DNA of 41,262 nt from Natribacillus halophilus (GCF_900100185.1 NZ_FNEN01000022.1:1-41262), one strand, 5' to 3'. Counted from the first letter of the stretch, positions 25,441 to 34,076 are shown. Notes: generated from the letters alone by a model not told the origin. Translations and numbers: made by a program.

Positions 25441-25722
25441 TTATTTTTTCTCCAGATTTCCGGCGCTTTCAAGTTTCACAATGTTCTCTCTGGAAGCGCT
25501 GTCCACATCGGCGACGATCGCGCGCCCTTCATATAGGCCGCCCTCGGCTTCAAATTCGAAATACATGGGCGTTTTTGAGCTCACCGCGTCAAACACCAGG
25601 TTTTGTTCTTCAACACCTTGAAAGGTTGCCGTCCAATCATCGTTATCTTTTACTTCGATATCACCATAACGGAAATTAAATACTTTTCCATCGGTCGTTC
25701 TTAAAGCATCTACTTTCATCAT
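25441..25722 (-). CDS. Small acidic protein, unknown function
   Basis: A 93-residue protein that I do not recognise. It is strand-rich and acidic (KVFNFRYGDIEVKDNDDWTA, FEFEAEGGLYEGRAIVADVD), has no membrane segment and ends in a short charged helix. The ATG at 25722 follows a very good AAGGAGGT; the frame is open a further 64 codons but those lack a start signal and overlap the nagA promoter. It converges with the glycosylase gene, five bases from its end, and is divergent from nagA. Confidence 0.72.
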   Translation of the reverse strand: MMKVDALRTTDGKVFNFRYGDIEVKDNDDWTATFQGVEEQNLVFDAVSSKTPMYFEFEAEGGLYEGRAIVADVDSASRENIVKLESAGNLEKK

Positions 25723-25852
25723 CGTGTACCTCCTTATTTCTGCCTGCATAAATATTTTCCCACGTAGCGGCGGAAACAAACCATGAAAATTTGTCAGGCC
25801 GCGTCCCTCGGATTGTAAAATATCCCCATTTCGGGGGATGCGGTATAGGTCA

Positions 25853-25881
25853 TTGCCTAGCCCGCGATCAAAACTCATGAT
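25853..25881 (+). promoter_or_regulatory. Possible promoter of nagAB
   Basis: TTGCCT (25853-25858) and CATGAT (25876-25881) with a 17-base spacer lie upstream of nagA. The -10 is weak. A small hairpin (ATCCCC / GGGGAT) lies just upstream. No catabolite-response element is seen. Confidence 0.35.
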
Positions 25882-25913
25882 ACGATTAAGTAAAAGATGG
25901 AAGGAAGAGAACA

Positions 25914-27101
25914 ATGCCGAGCCAATCGAGCGTTATTTTACATGGAATGCAACTGGTAACGAATCATAAAGTGCTAGCCAATGGCTATATTTTTTTGGAA
26001 AATGAAAAGATCGTCGCCGTCGGGACTGATTTAAAAGAGACCGATTATCCGGACATTCCGCGCCGGAGTTATGGGGAAGATATAGTGGCGGTGCCCGGCT
26101 TTATCGATATTCATATTCATGGCGGGTACGGCGTCGATGTCATGGATGCCACGCCCGAGGTGTTCGAAACGCTCGAAAGCTCGCTTCCTTCGGAAGGGAC
26201 GACAGCGTATCTCGCGACCACGATCACCCAGGAGGAAGAAAACATCAACGAGGCGCTAAACGCAGCGGCATCCTTTCGCGCCAAGCAAGCGACAGGTGGA
26301 GCTGAAATGCTGGGCATTCATCTGGAAGGGCCTTTTATTAATGCAAAGAAAAAAGGGGCGCAGCCGGAGGAACATATTAAAAACGGCGATGTCAACATAT
26401 ACAAAACGTTTCAGCACGCAGCCGACGATGGGATCAGAATTGTCACTTGTGCGCCGGAACTCGCGGGGGGCACCGACTTGACGACGTATTTAAACGAAAC
26501 AGGCGTCATCCCCTCCATCGGTCATTCCGATGCCAGCTATGACGAAATGGAAGCGGCTATCGCAGCAGGTGCGAAACACGTAACCCATCTTTATAATGGC
26601 ATGCGCGGGTTTCATCATCGCGACCCGGGTGTCGTCGGAGCGGCTTTTACAAAAGATGAGCTTAACAGCGAGCTTATCGTTGATGGCTTGCACAGTTCTC
26701 CGGGGGCCGTAGCCGCCGCTTATCGGGCCAGCGGCTATCGCAACCTTTGTCTCATTACCGACAGCATGAGGGCGAAAGGGCTTCACGATGGCACCTATGA
26801 TTTAGGCGGCCAGGAAGTGACCGTTCAGGGCGAAAAAGCCACCCTCGCAGATGGGACGCTGGCAAGCAGTATCGTAACGATGGATGGTTGCTTTCGCAAT
26901 ATGCGCAGCTTTACGGATGCAACGTTGCCCGAACTGGCGGCCATGACTTCCGGGAATCAGGCGGAAGCGTTAGGGATATCGGATCGAAAAGGCTCACTCG
27001 AGCCTCATCAGGATGGGGACATCGTGTTGCTCAACGAAGCCCTTGAAGTTGAAGAAACATGGTGTCGCGGACAATTGGCGTTTCAGGATAAGGAGCGATA
27101 A
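25914..27101 (+). CDS. nagA: N-acetylglucosamine-6-phosphate deacetylase
   Basis: A 395-residue amidohydrolase that removes acetate from GlcNAc-6-phosphate. The signatures are PGFIDIHIHGGYGVDVMD, LGIHLEGPFIN with the metal Glu, PSIGHSDASYDE, VTHLYNGMRGFHHR and the catalytic Asp in LITDSMRAKG. GGAAGGAAGAG precedes the ATG. The gene is followed after three bases by nagB, so the two steps from GlcNAc-6-P to fructose-6-P are encoded together. The usual GntR-family regulator gene is not adjacent. Confidence 0.95.
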   Translation: MPSQSSVILHGMQLVTNHKVLANGYIFLENEKIVAVGTDLKETDYPDIPRRSYGEDIVAVPGFIDIHIHGGYGVDVMDATPEVFETLESSLPSEGTTAYLATTITQEEENINEALNAAASFRAKQATGGAEMLGIHLEGPFINAKKKGAQPEEHIKNGDVNIYKTFQHAADDGIRIVTCAPELAGGTDLTTYLNETGVIPSIGHSDASYDEMEAAIAAGAKHVTHLYNGMRGFHHRDPGVVGAAFTKDELNSELIVDGLHSSPGAVAAAYRASGYRNLCLITDSMRAKGLHDGTYDLGGQEVTVQGEKATLADGTLASSIVTMDGCFRNMRSFTDATLPELAAMTSGNQAEALGISDRKGSLEPHQDGDIVLLNEALEVEETWCRGQLAFQDKER

Positions 27102-27104
27102 AAA

Positions 27105-27854
27105 ATGGACATTCAGATTTGTAAACATTACGGGGAATTAAGCGCAAAAGCGGCTGAACTTGTGGGTGAGCAGATCAAGCAAAAGACTGACAGTGTCCTT
27201 GGACTGGCTACGGGTGGAACCCCTGAAGGGATGTACGCGGCCCTCGTCGATCAATATAAAAATAAGCAGCTTTCTTTTCGGGAAATCAAGACGTTCAATC
27301 TGGATGAATACATTGGGTTACCAGCGGATCATCCCCTCAGTTACCGCGTCTATATGGATGAACATTTGTTTAATAACGTTGACATATCCGAGAAAAATGT
27401 ACACTTGCCTGACGGAAACGCGACGGATTTGGCAGCGGAGTGCGACCGTTACGAAGAACGATTACGACACGCAGGTGGGATAGACTTACAGGTACTTGGC
27501 TTGGGTCACAACGGGCATATCGGTTTTAACGAGCCGGGAACCGCGTTTGAATCCTCCACCCACATCGTTGACCTCGATGAAAAAACGAGAGAGGCCAATG
27601 CGCGTTATTTTGAGAAAAAAAGTGCTGTCCCCAGGCAAGCGATTACGATGGGCATTCAAACGATTTTATCCGCCCGCAAAGTACTCGTTCTCGTCTCAGG
27701 CACGGATAAGGCCGAGGCCGTCCGGGATATGATTTATCGGGAAATGACGACCTCGTTTCCCGCCACCGTTTTGCAAAAGCACCCGGCTGTTACTGTGATC
27801 GCCGATGAAGAAGCGGCTACGCACTTGCAGCAGGAGGAACAAACACCGAACTAG
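27105..27854 (+). CDS. nagB: Glucosamine-6-phosphate deaminase
   Basis: A 249-residue enzyme that converts glucosamine-6-phosphate to fructose-6-phosphate and ammonia. Family motifs are LATGGTPEGMYAAL, FNLDEYIGLPADHPLSY with the catalytic Asp, and VLGLGHNGHIGFNEPGT with the His. It is about as long as B. subtilis NagB, lacking the longer C-terminus of the E. coli allosteric form. It forms an operon with nagA, and runs opposite to the GlmS reaction encoded at 38184. Confidence 0.95.
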   Translation: MDIQICKHYGELSAKAAELVGEQIKQKTDSVLGLATGGTPEGMYAALVDQYKNKQLSFREIKTFNLDEYIGLPADHPLSYRVYMDEHLFNNVDISEKNVHLPDGNATDLAAECDRYEERLRHAGGIDLQVLGLGHNGHIGFNEPGTAFESSTHIVDLDEKTREANARYFEKKSAVPRQAITMGIQTILSARKVLVLVSGTDKAEAVRDMIYREMTTSFPATVLQKHPAVTVIADEEAATHLQQEEQTPN

Positions 27855-27880
27855 GGAAGAACGGCTGAAATGAGTGGTCG

Positions 27881-27898
27881 TTAGGTCGCCAACTCGAG
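27881..27898. repeat. Solo element related to the 52-bp array
   Basis: TTAGGTCGCCAACTCGAG contains a 12-mer (TTAGGTCGCCAA) that is the exact reverse complement of 9136-9147 in the array, and the CTCGAG that joins array units. It lies alone between nagB and the hydrolase gene. The remaining 208-base gap holds only the promoter at 27988. Confidence 0.55.
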
Positions 27899-27987
27899 CC
27901 CATTTCTGGATGTGCCTCACGAATCCCCCTCTGTTCATCACATATGCCAGGGTATTCGTTCATATCCATGAAAATATACTGCAAAAT

Positions 27988-28016
27988 TTGTGTCTGCACG
28001 CGCCACGATTTATGAT
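27988..28016 (+). promoter_or_regulatory. Promoter of the hydrolase-MurF-Ddl operon
   Basis: TTGTGT (27988-27993), a 17-base spacer and TATGAT (28011-28016) form a plausible sigma-A promoter 47 bases upstream of the GTG start. Confidence 0.55.
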
Positions 28017-28062
28017 ATGATATGACATGATTGTTTTATAAGATAAGAATGGGGCGTATAAC

Positions 28063-28845
28063 GTGTTTGCAGAAATTAATGGGGGGCAGGTTCACTACCA
28101 TTGTTCGGGTGAGGGGAAAGATGTCATCCTCCTGCATGGCTGGGGGGCAAACATCGATACCTTCGCGCCGGTTCACCGTCATCTTGAACAGCACTTCCGG
28201 GTATGGTCCCTTGATTTCCCTGGGTTTGGGAAAAGCCCTGAACCGGACGATTCATGGAATGTGGACGATTATACAAATATGTTGGAACAATTTATAAAAG
28301 AAAATGGGATTGAACGCCCGATCCTGATTGGACATTCATTCGGAGGCCGGGTGTCGATTCGCTATGCCTCAGACCGGGACGTTCATAAAGTTATTCTAGT
28401 GGACAGTGCCGGGATTAAACCGAAGCGGAAATTAAAGAATCAAGTTAAGGTGTACACATATAAAACGAGCAAAGCGGCATTGAATTTACCGGGTTTGAAG
28501 TCACGCAAGGATGATATCCTCACGAAAGTGAAAAAGAAATTGGGATCCACCGATTACCAGAATGTATCAGGCGTCATGCAGCAAACCCTTGTAAAAGTTG
28601 TGAATGAAGATCTACGGCATTATTTACCGAACATAACCGTGCCTACATTACTTGTGTGGGGTGAGCACGACGAGGCAACCCCGGTATCTGACGGCCGACT
28701 GATGGAAGAGATGATTGCCGACGCCGGTCTGGTCGTCCTTAAAGGAGCAGGGCACTATGCTTACCTTGACAACCTTCAGGAATTTTTGATTATCGTTAAT
28801 CATTTTCTTGATAAAGACAAGGAGGCCCGCGCATCTCATGAGTAG
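28063..28845 (+). CDS. Alpha/beta hydrolase
   Basis: A 260-residue alpha/beta-hydrolase-fold protein. It has the oxyanion motif LLHGWGAN, the nucleophile elbow LIGHSFGGR (Ser), the acid in VWGEHDEATP (Asp) and the His in GAGHYAYLDN. The cap region is basic (KPKRKLKNQVKVYTYK). The start is GTG. There is no signal peptide, so it is probably cytoplasmic. Its last bases overlap the MurF-like gene, which places it in a cell-wall precursor operon; whether it acts on a wall intermediate is unknown. Confidence 0.88.
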   Translation: MFAEINGGQVHYHCSGEGKDVILLHGWGANIDTFAPVHRHLEQHFRVWSLDFPGFGKSPEPDDSWNVDDYTNMLEQFIKENGIERPILIGHSFGGRVSIRYASDRDVHKVILVDSAGIKPKRKLKNQVKVYTYKTSKAALNLPGLKSRKDDILTKVKKKLGSTDYQNVSGVMQQTLVKVVNEDLRHYLPNITVPTLLVWGEHDEATPVSDGRLMEEMIADAGLVVLKGAGHYAYLDNLQEFLIIVNHFLDKDKEARASHE

Positions 28846-30421
28846 TCTAGTCATTCTTGTCATAATGGCCGCTTGGGCTGTATATAACGTTTTTCGCGTT
28901 AGAAAACATGTGCATATGTTACAGCTCAATGCTTATCGTACGGAACGTTATTTTCGCTGGATGAAAGAACAGCCCGGGCGAGCGTTTTATCTTCGCGACC
29001 TATGGGCGGTCCTGCCTTTTATCTTATTGTTACTGGACGGGTGGTTTTGGGTGGCCGCGGCGGGGGCGGCGGCTGTCTATGTTTTACTCATCCTGACTCG
29101 TCCGAAGACCGCGGAGAAAAAGAAACTCGTCATCACGCCAAGGGTGAAGCGGATATTTACGACGACGGCAGTGCTCTACGCCATCGTCCTGGCCGCTGCC
29201 TTGTGGATCGGGGTGGATGCGTTTGCCTGGATGTTGTTGCTGCTGATTCTGGCGACACTTTTCTCCTATTTTATCGTGATGGCGGCGAACGTCATCAATT
29301 TCCCGATTGAATCACAGATCAATCAGCATTATTTTCATGATGCCGAGAAAAAGGTACGTTCAATGCCGGATCTGGAAGTGATCGGGGTTACCGGCAGTTA
29401 CGGAAAAACGAGCACCAAGCATATTTTAAAAGACGTCCTGGCGAGCGAATATAACGTTTTGATGACACCGGAAAGTTACAATACAAAAATGGGCGTGACG
29501 AGAACGATCCGTGAGCAACTGAAACCATATCACGAATTGTTGGTTGCCGAGATGGGCGCGAAGCAGGAACATGATATAGAGGCCATTTGCGAACTTGTGA
29601 ATCAAAAGTACGGGATTATTACCGCGATCGGTGAGCAGCACCTGGAAACGTTCAAAACTCTGGACACCATCAAGAAAACGAAGTTTGAACTCGTGGAAAC
29701 ATTGCCCAATGACGGCACAGCATTTCTCAACAAGGATGATGAAAACATCCGCGCTTATCCGCAAGCGAACAATTGCCGCACGATGTACTACGGGATCGAC
29801 GCCGACGAGCTTCATTATCGGGCGACGAATATCGCGTACTCTTCCAGGGGGACGACGTTTACAGTCTTGAAATATGACGGAACGAGCGTCACGATCGAGA
29901 CGAAACTACTGGGGCGGCATAACATCTATAATATCCTCGCGGCCATTGCGATTGGCTCCGAAAAGCATATTCCGCTTGAGAAAATCGCCCGGGCGATCAA
30001 AGGGGTAAAACCGATCCCGCATCGCCTGGAACTGAAAAAGTCGAGTGAACAACTGACGATCGTAGATGACAGTTTCAACTCCAACCCGACCGGAGCAAAG
30101 ATGGCCGTTGAAGTACTCGGGGACATGCCGGAAAAGAAAGTGCTTGTAACACCGGGCATGATCGAGCTTGGCGAACAGGAATATGAACGCAATAAAACCT
30201 TCGCCCAGCAAGCCGCCGAAGTCTGTGACTTTATTATTTTGGTCGGCAAAAAACAGACCCGCCCACTGCAGGATGGCTTAACGGAAGCCCAGTACCCCGC
30301 GTCAAGCTATTATGTAGCCGCAGATTTACAGGATGCTTTGCAGAAAATGCGTGAAATCACAGCAGCCGAACCTTCCGTCGTTCTCTTGGAAAACGACTTG
30401 CCAGACACATTCAATGAATAG
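28838..30421 (+). CDS. Membrane-anchored MurF-like Mur ligase
   Basis: A 527-residue protein. The first 155 residues hold four or five hydrophobic segments (about 3-17, 56-68, 70-87, 108-124, 129-151), which soluble MurF lacks. The ligase core follows, with P-loop GVTGSYGKTSTK (183-194), the ESYNTKMGVTRTI segment (MurF: GNLNNEIG), EMGAKQEHDI, IPHRLE, and DDSFNSNPTGAKMAVE (MurF: DDSYNANP). MurF joins D-Ala-D-Ala to UDP-MurNAc-tripeptide with ATP. AAGGAGG lies 13 bases before the ATG, and the gene overlaps the hydrolase by eight bases. With the Ddl next to it, it could make a second or modified D-Ala-D-Ala branch at the membrane. The acceptor is not certain. Confidence 0.85.
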   Translation: MSSLVILVIMAAWAVYNVFRVRKHVHMLQLNAYRTERYFRWMKEQPGRAFYLRDLWAVLPFILLLLDGWFWVAAAGAAAVYVLLILTRPKTAEKKKLVITPRVKRIFTTTAVLYAIVLAAALWIGVDAFAWMLLLLILATLFSYFIVMAANVINFPIESQINQHYFHDAEKKVRSMPDLEVIGVTGSYGKTSTKHILKDVLASEYNVLMTPESYNTKMGVTRTIREQLKPYHELLVAEMGAKQEHDIEAICELVNQKYGIITAIGEQHLETFKTLDTIKKTKFELVETLPNDGTAFLNKDDENIRAYPQANNCRTMYYGIDADELHYRATNIAYSSRGTTFTVLKYDGTSVTIETKLLGRHNIYNILAAIAIGSEKHIPLEKIARAIKGVKPIPHRLELKKSSEQLTIVDDSFNSNPTGAKMAVEVLGDMPEKKVLVTPGMIELGEQEYERNKTFAQQAAEVCDFIILVGKKQTRPLQDGLTEAQYPASSYYVAADLQDALQKMREITAAEPSVVLLENDLPDTFNE

Positions 30422-30449
30422 ACGTTTAATGAATAGTAGGGGGATACGC

Positions 30450-31667
30450 ATGATAAAAACAAAAGTAGGTGTTTTTTTCGGGGGAATTTCCGTTGAGCAT
30501 GAGGTGTCTGTCATTTCTGGCTTACAGGCGATAGAGGCCATGGATGAAGAGCGCTACGAACCGGTCCCCGTCTATATGGCGAAAGATCGCACATGGTACA
30601 CGGGAGAGTCATTGTTGGATATAGAAGCCTACAAGGATCTCGATCGTTTGTTACAGGAAGCCCAACCGGTCACTCCCGTTGCTGCAGAAAATGGCGGCGT
30701 GGACTTACAAAAAAAACCAGTTCCGAGGTTCGGGAAAAGAGAAGTCGCGCACATTGACGTCGCCTTCCCCGTCTTGCACGGAACGTTTGGTGAAGATGGC
30801 GTACTCCAGGGTTTTTTTGAAGTATTGAATATCCCTTACGCCGGCTGTGATGTCGCCGCTTCGGCAGCGGGCATGGATAAAATCACCATGAAACAGATGC
30901 TCAGGGACCAGGCCGTACCGGTCCTTGACGATGTCTGGTTTTATCAACACCAATGGGCTGGGCAGCAAGAAGAATGGCAAAATCACATCGATGAAAAGCT
31001 CGGCTATCCGGTGATCGTGAAACCGGCGAATCTCGGCTCAAGCGTGGGTATTGACATCGCGCGAAACCGGGATTCGCTTGCGGAGGTCGTGGAAGAAGCT
31101 TTTGCATTTGCTTCCAAACTTGTCGTGGAACCGCTGATATCGGATTTAACCGAAGTTAATTGTTCGGTACTCGGGGATGCCGAAGAGGCCGAGGCGTCCG
31201 AGCTGGAAGAAGTATTAAAAACGGAAGACATCCTGAGTTACGCCGATAAATACCAGGGAGGTTCCGGCGGCAAGGGTGAAAGCGCAGGGGCCAAAGGAGG
31301 CGGCGGTATGGAAAATACCGACCGCGTTATCCCGGCCCCCGTCTCGGAGGCAATGGCAGCGGAAATCCGGAGCCTCGCCAAGGACACCTTCCGCGTGCTC
31401 GGCTGCAGCGGTGTGGCCCGCGTCGATTTAATGATCGACCAAAATGAAGATAAGGTTTACATCAACGAGATCAACACGATCCCCGGATCCCTTTCATTTT
31501 ACTTATGGGAGCCGGCCGGCAAGGATTTCACTACGCTCGTACATGAAATGATCCAGCTTGCCCTCAAGCGGGAACGAAACCGCGAACAGTTAACATTCTC
31601 CGTCGACACCAACCTTTTTTCGTTGCAAGGGGGTAGCAAAGGCGGCAAACAAGGGAACAAAAGATAA
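30450..31667 (+). CDS. ddl: D-alanine--D-alanine ligase with glycine-rich loop
   Basis: A 405-residue ATP-grasp ligase. It starts VGVFFGGISVEHEVSVISG, has LHGTFGEDGVLQG, VIVKPANLGSSVGI, ARVDLMID and INEINTIPG (Mg-binding Glu and Asn). Typical Ddl enzymes have about 360 residues. The excess is largely a Gly- and Lys-rich stretch (about 270-287: GGSGGKGESAG, then AKGGGGM) at the omega loop, which closes over the active site and selects D-Ala or D-lactate, and a short polar C-terminal tail. AGTAGGGGGA precedes the ATG. It is the third gene of the operon and is followed by a terminator. Confidence 0.92.
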   Translation: MIKTKVGVFFGGISVEHEVSVISGLQAIEAMDEERYEPVPVYMAKDRTWYTGESLLDIEAYKDLDRLLQEAQPVTPVAAENGGVDLQKKPVPRFGKREVAHIDVAFPVLHGTFGEDGVLQGFFEVLNIPYAGCDVAASAAGMDKITMKQMLRDQAVPVLDDVWFYQHQWAGQQEEWQNHIDEKLGYPVIVKPANLGSSVGIDIARNRDSLAEVVEEAFAFASKLVVEPLISDLTEVNCSVLGDAEEAEASELEEVLKTEDILSYADKYQGGSGGKGESAGAKGGGGMENTDRVIPAPVSEAMAAEIRSLAKDTFRVLGCSGVARVDLMIDQNEDKVYINEINTIPGSLSFYLWEPAGKDFTTLVHEMIQLALKRERNREQLTFSVDTNLFSLQGGSKGGKQGNKR

Positions 31668-31674
31668 AAGAAGT

Positions 31675-31705
31675 ACTGCCCTCCGCGTAGGTAGGGCAGT
31701 TTTTT
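31675..31705 (+). terminator. Intrinsic terminator of the ddl operon
   Basis: ACTGCCCT and AGGGCAGT form an 8-bp stem around a 10-base loop, followed by a T-run starting at 31700. Confidence 0.88.
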
Positions 31706-31712
31706 GTACGGC

Positions 31713-31781
31713 TTACAAGAAACTTAAAACAATACTAATTACTACAATCAAACCGATAATCATTAGGATCGTTCGGATCAT
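31713..31781 (-). CDS. 22-residue hydrophobic membrane peptide
   Basis: A short minus-strand ORF of 23 codons beginning MIRTILMIIG and ending IVLSFL. Apart from one Arg and a few small polar residues it is all Ile, Leu, Val and Met, a single membrane helix. AAAGGAAC lies about 12 bases before the ATG. Its stop is just outside the ddl terminator, which it faces. Peptides like this occur in Bacillaceae as tiny membrane proteins or type I toxins, but there is no direct evidence of expression. Confidence 0.4.
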   Translation of the reverse strand: MIRTILMIIGLIVVISIVLSFL

Positions 31782-32111
31782 GATCTACACCGTTCCTTTC
31801 CGGGAGATTTGCTTAGCTATTTCCTGCATCTCTATTTCTCAAACGTTATTCGGCAAAATTGAAACGAAAGATGCGTTGGAATGTGAAAAGCGTTGATCGT
31901 ATCGAAAAAGTACTCCAACCGCGCCTGTTGGAACGTGACCGGGGTTGTTTGCAGCTTATTTATATTTGCAAGAAATGTCTCCCGTGATGATTTCTTTTGT
32001 GGGCGCTCACATAAGAGCTATAGGCAAGTGGTCTGAAAAATGGTAACATAAAAAGAATCCATTCGAATTTTTCACGAAAGTATGATAAGTGAATAAAAAG
32101 GGGAGATCTTC
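31782..32111. other. Intergenic region, no gene seen
   Basis: About 330 bases between the tiny ORF and the serine hydrolase gene. The only structure found is a short dyad TCCAAC-N7-GTTGGA at 31914-31932. GGGGAGATC at 32100 is the hydrolase ribosome binding site. Confidence 0.5.
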
Positions 32112-33476
32112 GTGGATCAGCGATTATTTGCATCATTTGCCGAAGATATCATTTCAGACTATCAAATTCCGGGGGTAGCGGTTGGTATTAATCATAAAGG
32201 CCGACGTGCCTATGAAAAGGGTTTTGGTTATCGGGACAAGGAAGAAGACCTCCCAGTCACTTCGTCGACCGTCTTTGGCCTTGCTTCGATTACGAAATCA
32301 TTTACGTGTATGGCGATCATGCAACTGCATGAACAAGGAAAACTCCATATCCATGATCCGGTACAACAATATTTACCTGCGTTTAAAATTAAAGAAGCGA
32401 CGATCCACCACTTCATGACGCACACATCCGGCCTCCCGCCGCTCGACTCAATCATGGCTGCGAATAAACGAAGCTTTGATCAGGATCCCTCCTTTCAGGA
32501 TTATCCCGGCGTGAAACTGGAACATGTAGACCGGGAGCCGATTGATACATACGCGCAATTGCTCGATTATATCGCGTCCCTAGATGCTGAATTGTTAGGA
32601 AAACCTGGAGAAGTATTCAGTTATTCCAATGATTGTTACAGTTTGCTCGGAGCGATTATTGAAAAGGCGAGCGGTCAATCCTATGAATCTTATGTGGATG
32701 AACATATTTTACAACCTCTGGGCATGATCCATACTTCTTTTTTCCCGGAGCCGTCTTTCGAATTGACGATGCTGTATGCAAAACGCACTGAGGTTTATCC
32801 TGCGCCAATATGGTGGGACGCACCGGCCATGCGGGGCACAGGCGGGTTGAAATCATCACTCGATGATATGCTTCGCTATACGGAAGTTTATCTGAATGGC
32901 GGAGAAAGCGCGGGGAAACGTCTTTTAACAGCTGAAAGTGTAAAAGCTATGATGACACCGCACGTGAAAATGGAACCGGGAAAATATTATGGCTATGGGT
33001 TGATGATCACTCCCGATTACTACGGACAAAAACTAGTGGAACATGGGGGCAGCCTGAAAGCAATCTCATCCCTTATGGCGATGGTTCCCGAAAGAAAACT
33101 CGCGGGAGTGGTATTGACCAATTTGGCAGGCGTACCTGCCGGCAAAATTTTGCACGGCGGGTTGAATGTTCACGAGGGCCGTCATCCTGAAGAAACGCAT
33201 GTTTCTCATCCTCCAGCTTTATCTGTCAAGGTTGAAATGTTGAAAGACTATGAAGGAACTTATCGGTCACTTGAAGGGATGAATTTAGCAGCGTGGTTAG
33301 AGGGCGAGACATTGCTGATCCAATATCAGGATGACACGTATGAAGCTACCCCCACGGGTGAAGATGGTTTTCTGATCAACGTCAGAGGCGAAAATGAGTA
33401 TGTGCGTTTTATAAGGGATGACAATGACGTGGTACGTTATGTGGCCTTTCATTATCGCCAATTTCCGAAAGTATGA
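32112..33476 (+). CDS. Serine hydrolase, beta-lactamase class C/PBP-like family
   Basis: A 454-residue penicillin-binding-like hydrolase. The catalytic SxxK is SITK (Ser 59, Lys 62), the second motif is the Tyr in FSYSND and the third is HGG in LVEHGGSLKA. A C-terminal beta-rich domain of about 100 residues follows the catalytic core (from DYEGTYRS). The start is GTG with GGGGAGATC upstream. No signal peptide is present, so it is probably cytoplasmic, which argues against an antibiotic-resistance role and for an esterase or peptidase. It is monocistronic. Confidence 0.88.
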   Translation: MDQRLFASFAEDIISDYQIPGVAVGINHKGRRAYEKGFGYRDKEEDLPVTSSTVFGLASITKSFTCMAIMQLHEQGKLHIHDPVQQYLPAFKIKEATIHHFMTHTSGLPPLDSIMAANKRSFDQDPSFQDYPGVKLEHVDREPIDTYAQLLDYIASLDAELLGKPGEVFSYSNDCYSLLGAIIEKASGQSYESYVDEHILQPLGMIHTSFFPEPSFELTMLYAKRTEVYPAPIWWDAPAMRGTGGLKSSLDDMLRYTEVYLNGGESAGKRLLTAESVKAMMTPHVKMEPGKYYGYGLMITPDYYGQKLVEHGGSLKAISSLMAMVPERKLAGVVLTNLAGVPAGKILHGGLNVHEGRHPEETHVSHPPALSVKVEMLKDYEGTYRSLEGMNLAAWLEGETLLIQYQDDTYEATPTGEDGFLINVRGENEYVRFIRDDNDVVRYVAFHYRQFPKV

Positions 33477-33556
33477 GGAGAGCATCACAGTTTTTTATTT
33501 CGTCGACGGTGTCGATCCTCCCGATGACCTTTGCTAAAAAAGTTACGCTCATCTAC

Positions 33557-33585
33557 TTGCATTTTTGCTTTCAGACTCATATAAT
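33557..33585 (+). promoter_or_regulatory. Promoter of the tRNA operon
   Basis: TTGCAT (33557-33562), a 17-base spacer and a perfect TATAAT (33580-33585) lie 34 bases upstream of tRNA-Glu. Confidence 0.8.
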
Positions 33586-33618
33586 ATAACTTGTCAGCTT
33601 ACAGCGGTAAGCACTTGT

Positions 33619-33693
33619 GGCCCGTTGGTCAAGGGGTTAAGACACCGCCCTTTCACGGCGGTAACGCGGGTTCGAATCCCGCACGGGTCACCA
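33619..33693 (+). tRNA. tRNA-Glu (UUC anticodon)
   Basis: A 75-nt cloverleaf with encoded CCA. The acceptor stem pairs GGCCCGT with ACGGGTC (one G-T). The anticodon stem-loop is CCGCC-CTTTCAC-GGCGG with anticodon TTC, and the T-loop is GGGTTCGAATCCC. First of four tRNAs in one transcript. Confidence 0.97.
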
Positions 33694-33770
33694 TTCTTTC
33701 TGGAAATTAGAAGTGAGAGGTTGGAAGTTGGACTAAAACTCATCGAACTCTAACCTCTAACATCCAAGCG

Positions 33771-33856
33771 GGAGGAGTAGCGAAGTTGGCCAAACGCGGC
33801 GGACTGTAAATCCGCTCTCTCTGAGTTCGGCGGTTCGAATCCGTCCTCCTCCACCA
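33771..33856 (+). tRNA. tRNA-Tyr (GUA anticodon)
   Basis: An 86-nt type II tRNA with a long variable arm and encoded CCA. Acceptor GGAGGAG pairs with CTCCTCC. The anticodon arm is CGGACTGTAAATCCG with anticodon GTA. The T-arm is GGTTCGAATCC. Confidence 0.97.
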
Positions 33857-33868
33857 TCCTTGATATAC

Positions 33869-33943
33869 GCGGGAGTAGTTCAGTGGTAGAACACCACCTT
33901 GCCAAGGTGGGGGTCGCGGGTTCGAATCCCGTCTCCCGCTCCA
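33869..33943 (+). tRNA. tRNA-Gly (GCC anticodon)
   Basis: A 75-nt cloverleaf. Acceptor GCGGGAG pairs with CTCCCGC; the anticodon loop is CCACCTTGCCAAGGTGG with GCC. CCA is encoded after the T discriminator. Confidence 0.97.
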
Positions 33944-33959
33944 ATCATTTACATATTTC

Positions 33960-34033
33960 GCGGGTGTAGTTTAATGGTAAAACTTCAGCCTTCCAAGCTG
34001 ATAACGTGGGTTCGATTCCCATCACCCGCTCCA
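33960..34033 (+). tRNA. tRNA-Gly (UCC anticodon)
   Basis: A 74-nt cloverleaf. Acceptor GCGGGTG pairs with CACCCGC; the anticodon arm CAGCCTTCCAAGCTG carries TCC. CCA is encoded. It is the last tRNA before the terminator at 34051. Confidence 0.97.
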
Positions 34034-34050
34034 TATTCAAGACTGACATG

Positions 34051-34076
34051 GCAAAACAGCAGGTTTTGCTTTTTTT
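34051..34076 (+). terminator. Intrinsic terminator of the tRNA operon
   Basis: GCAAAAC and GTTTTGC form a perfect 7-bp stem with a 5-base loop, followed by seven T. Confidence 0.88.
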
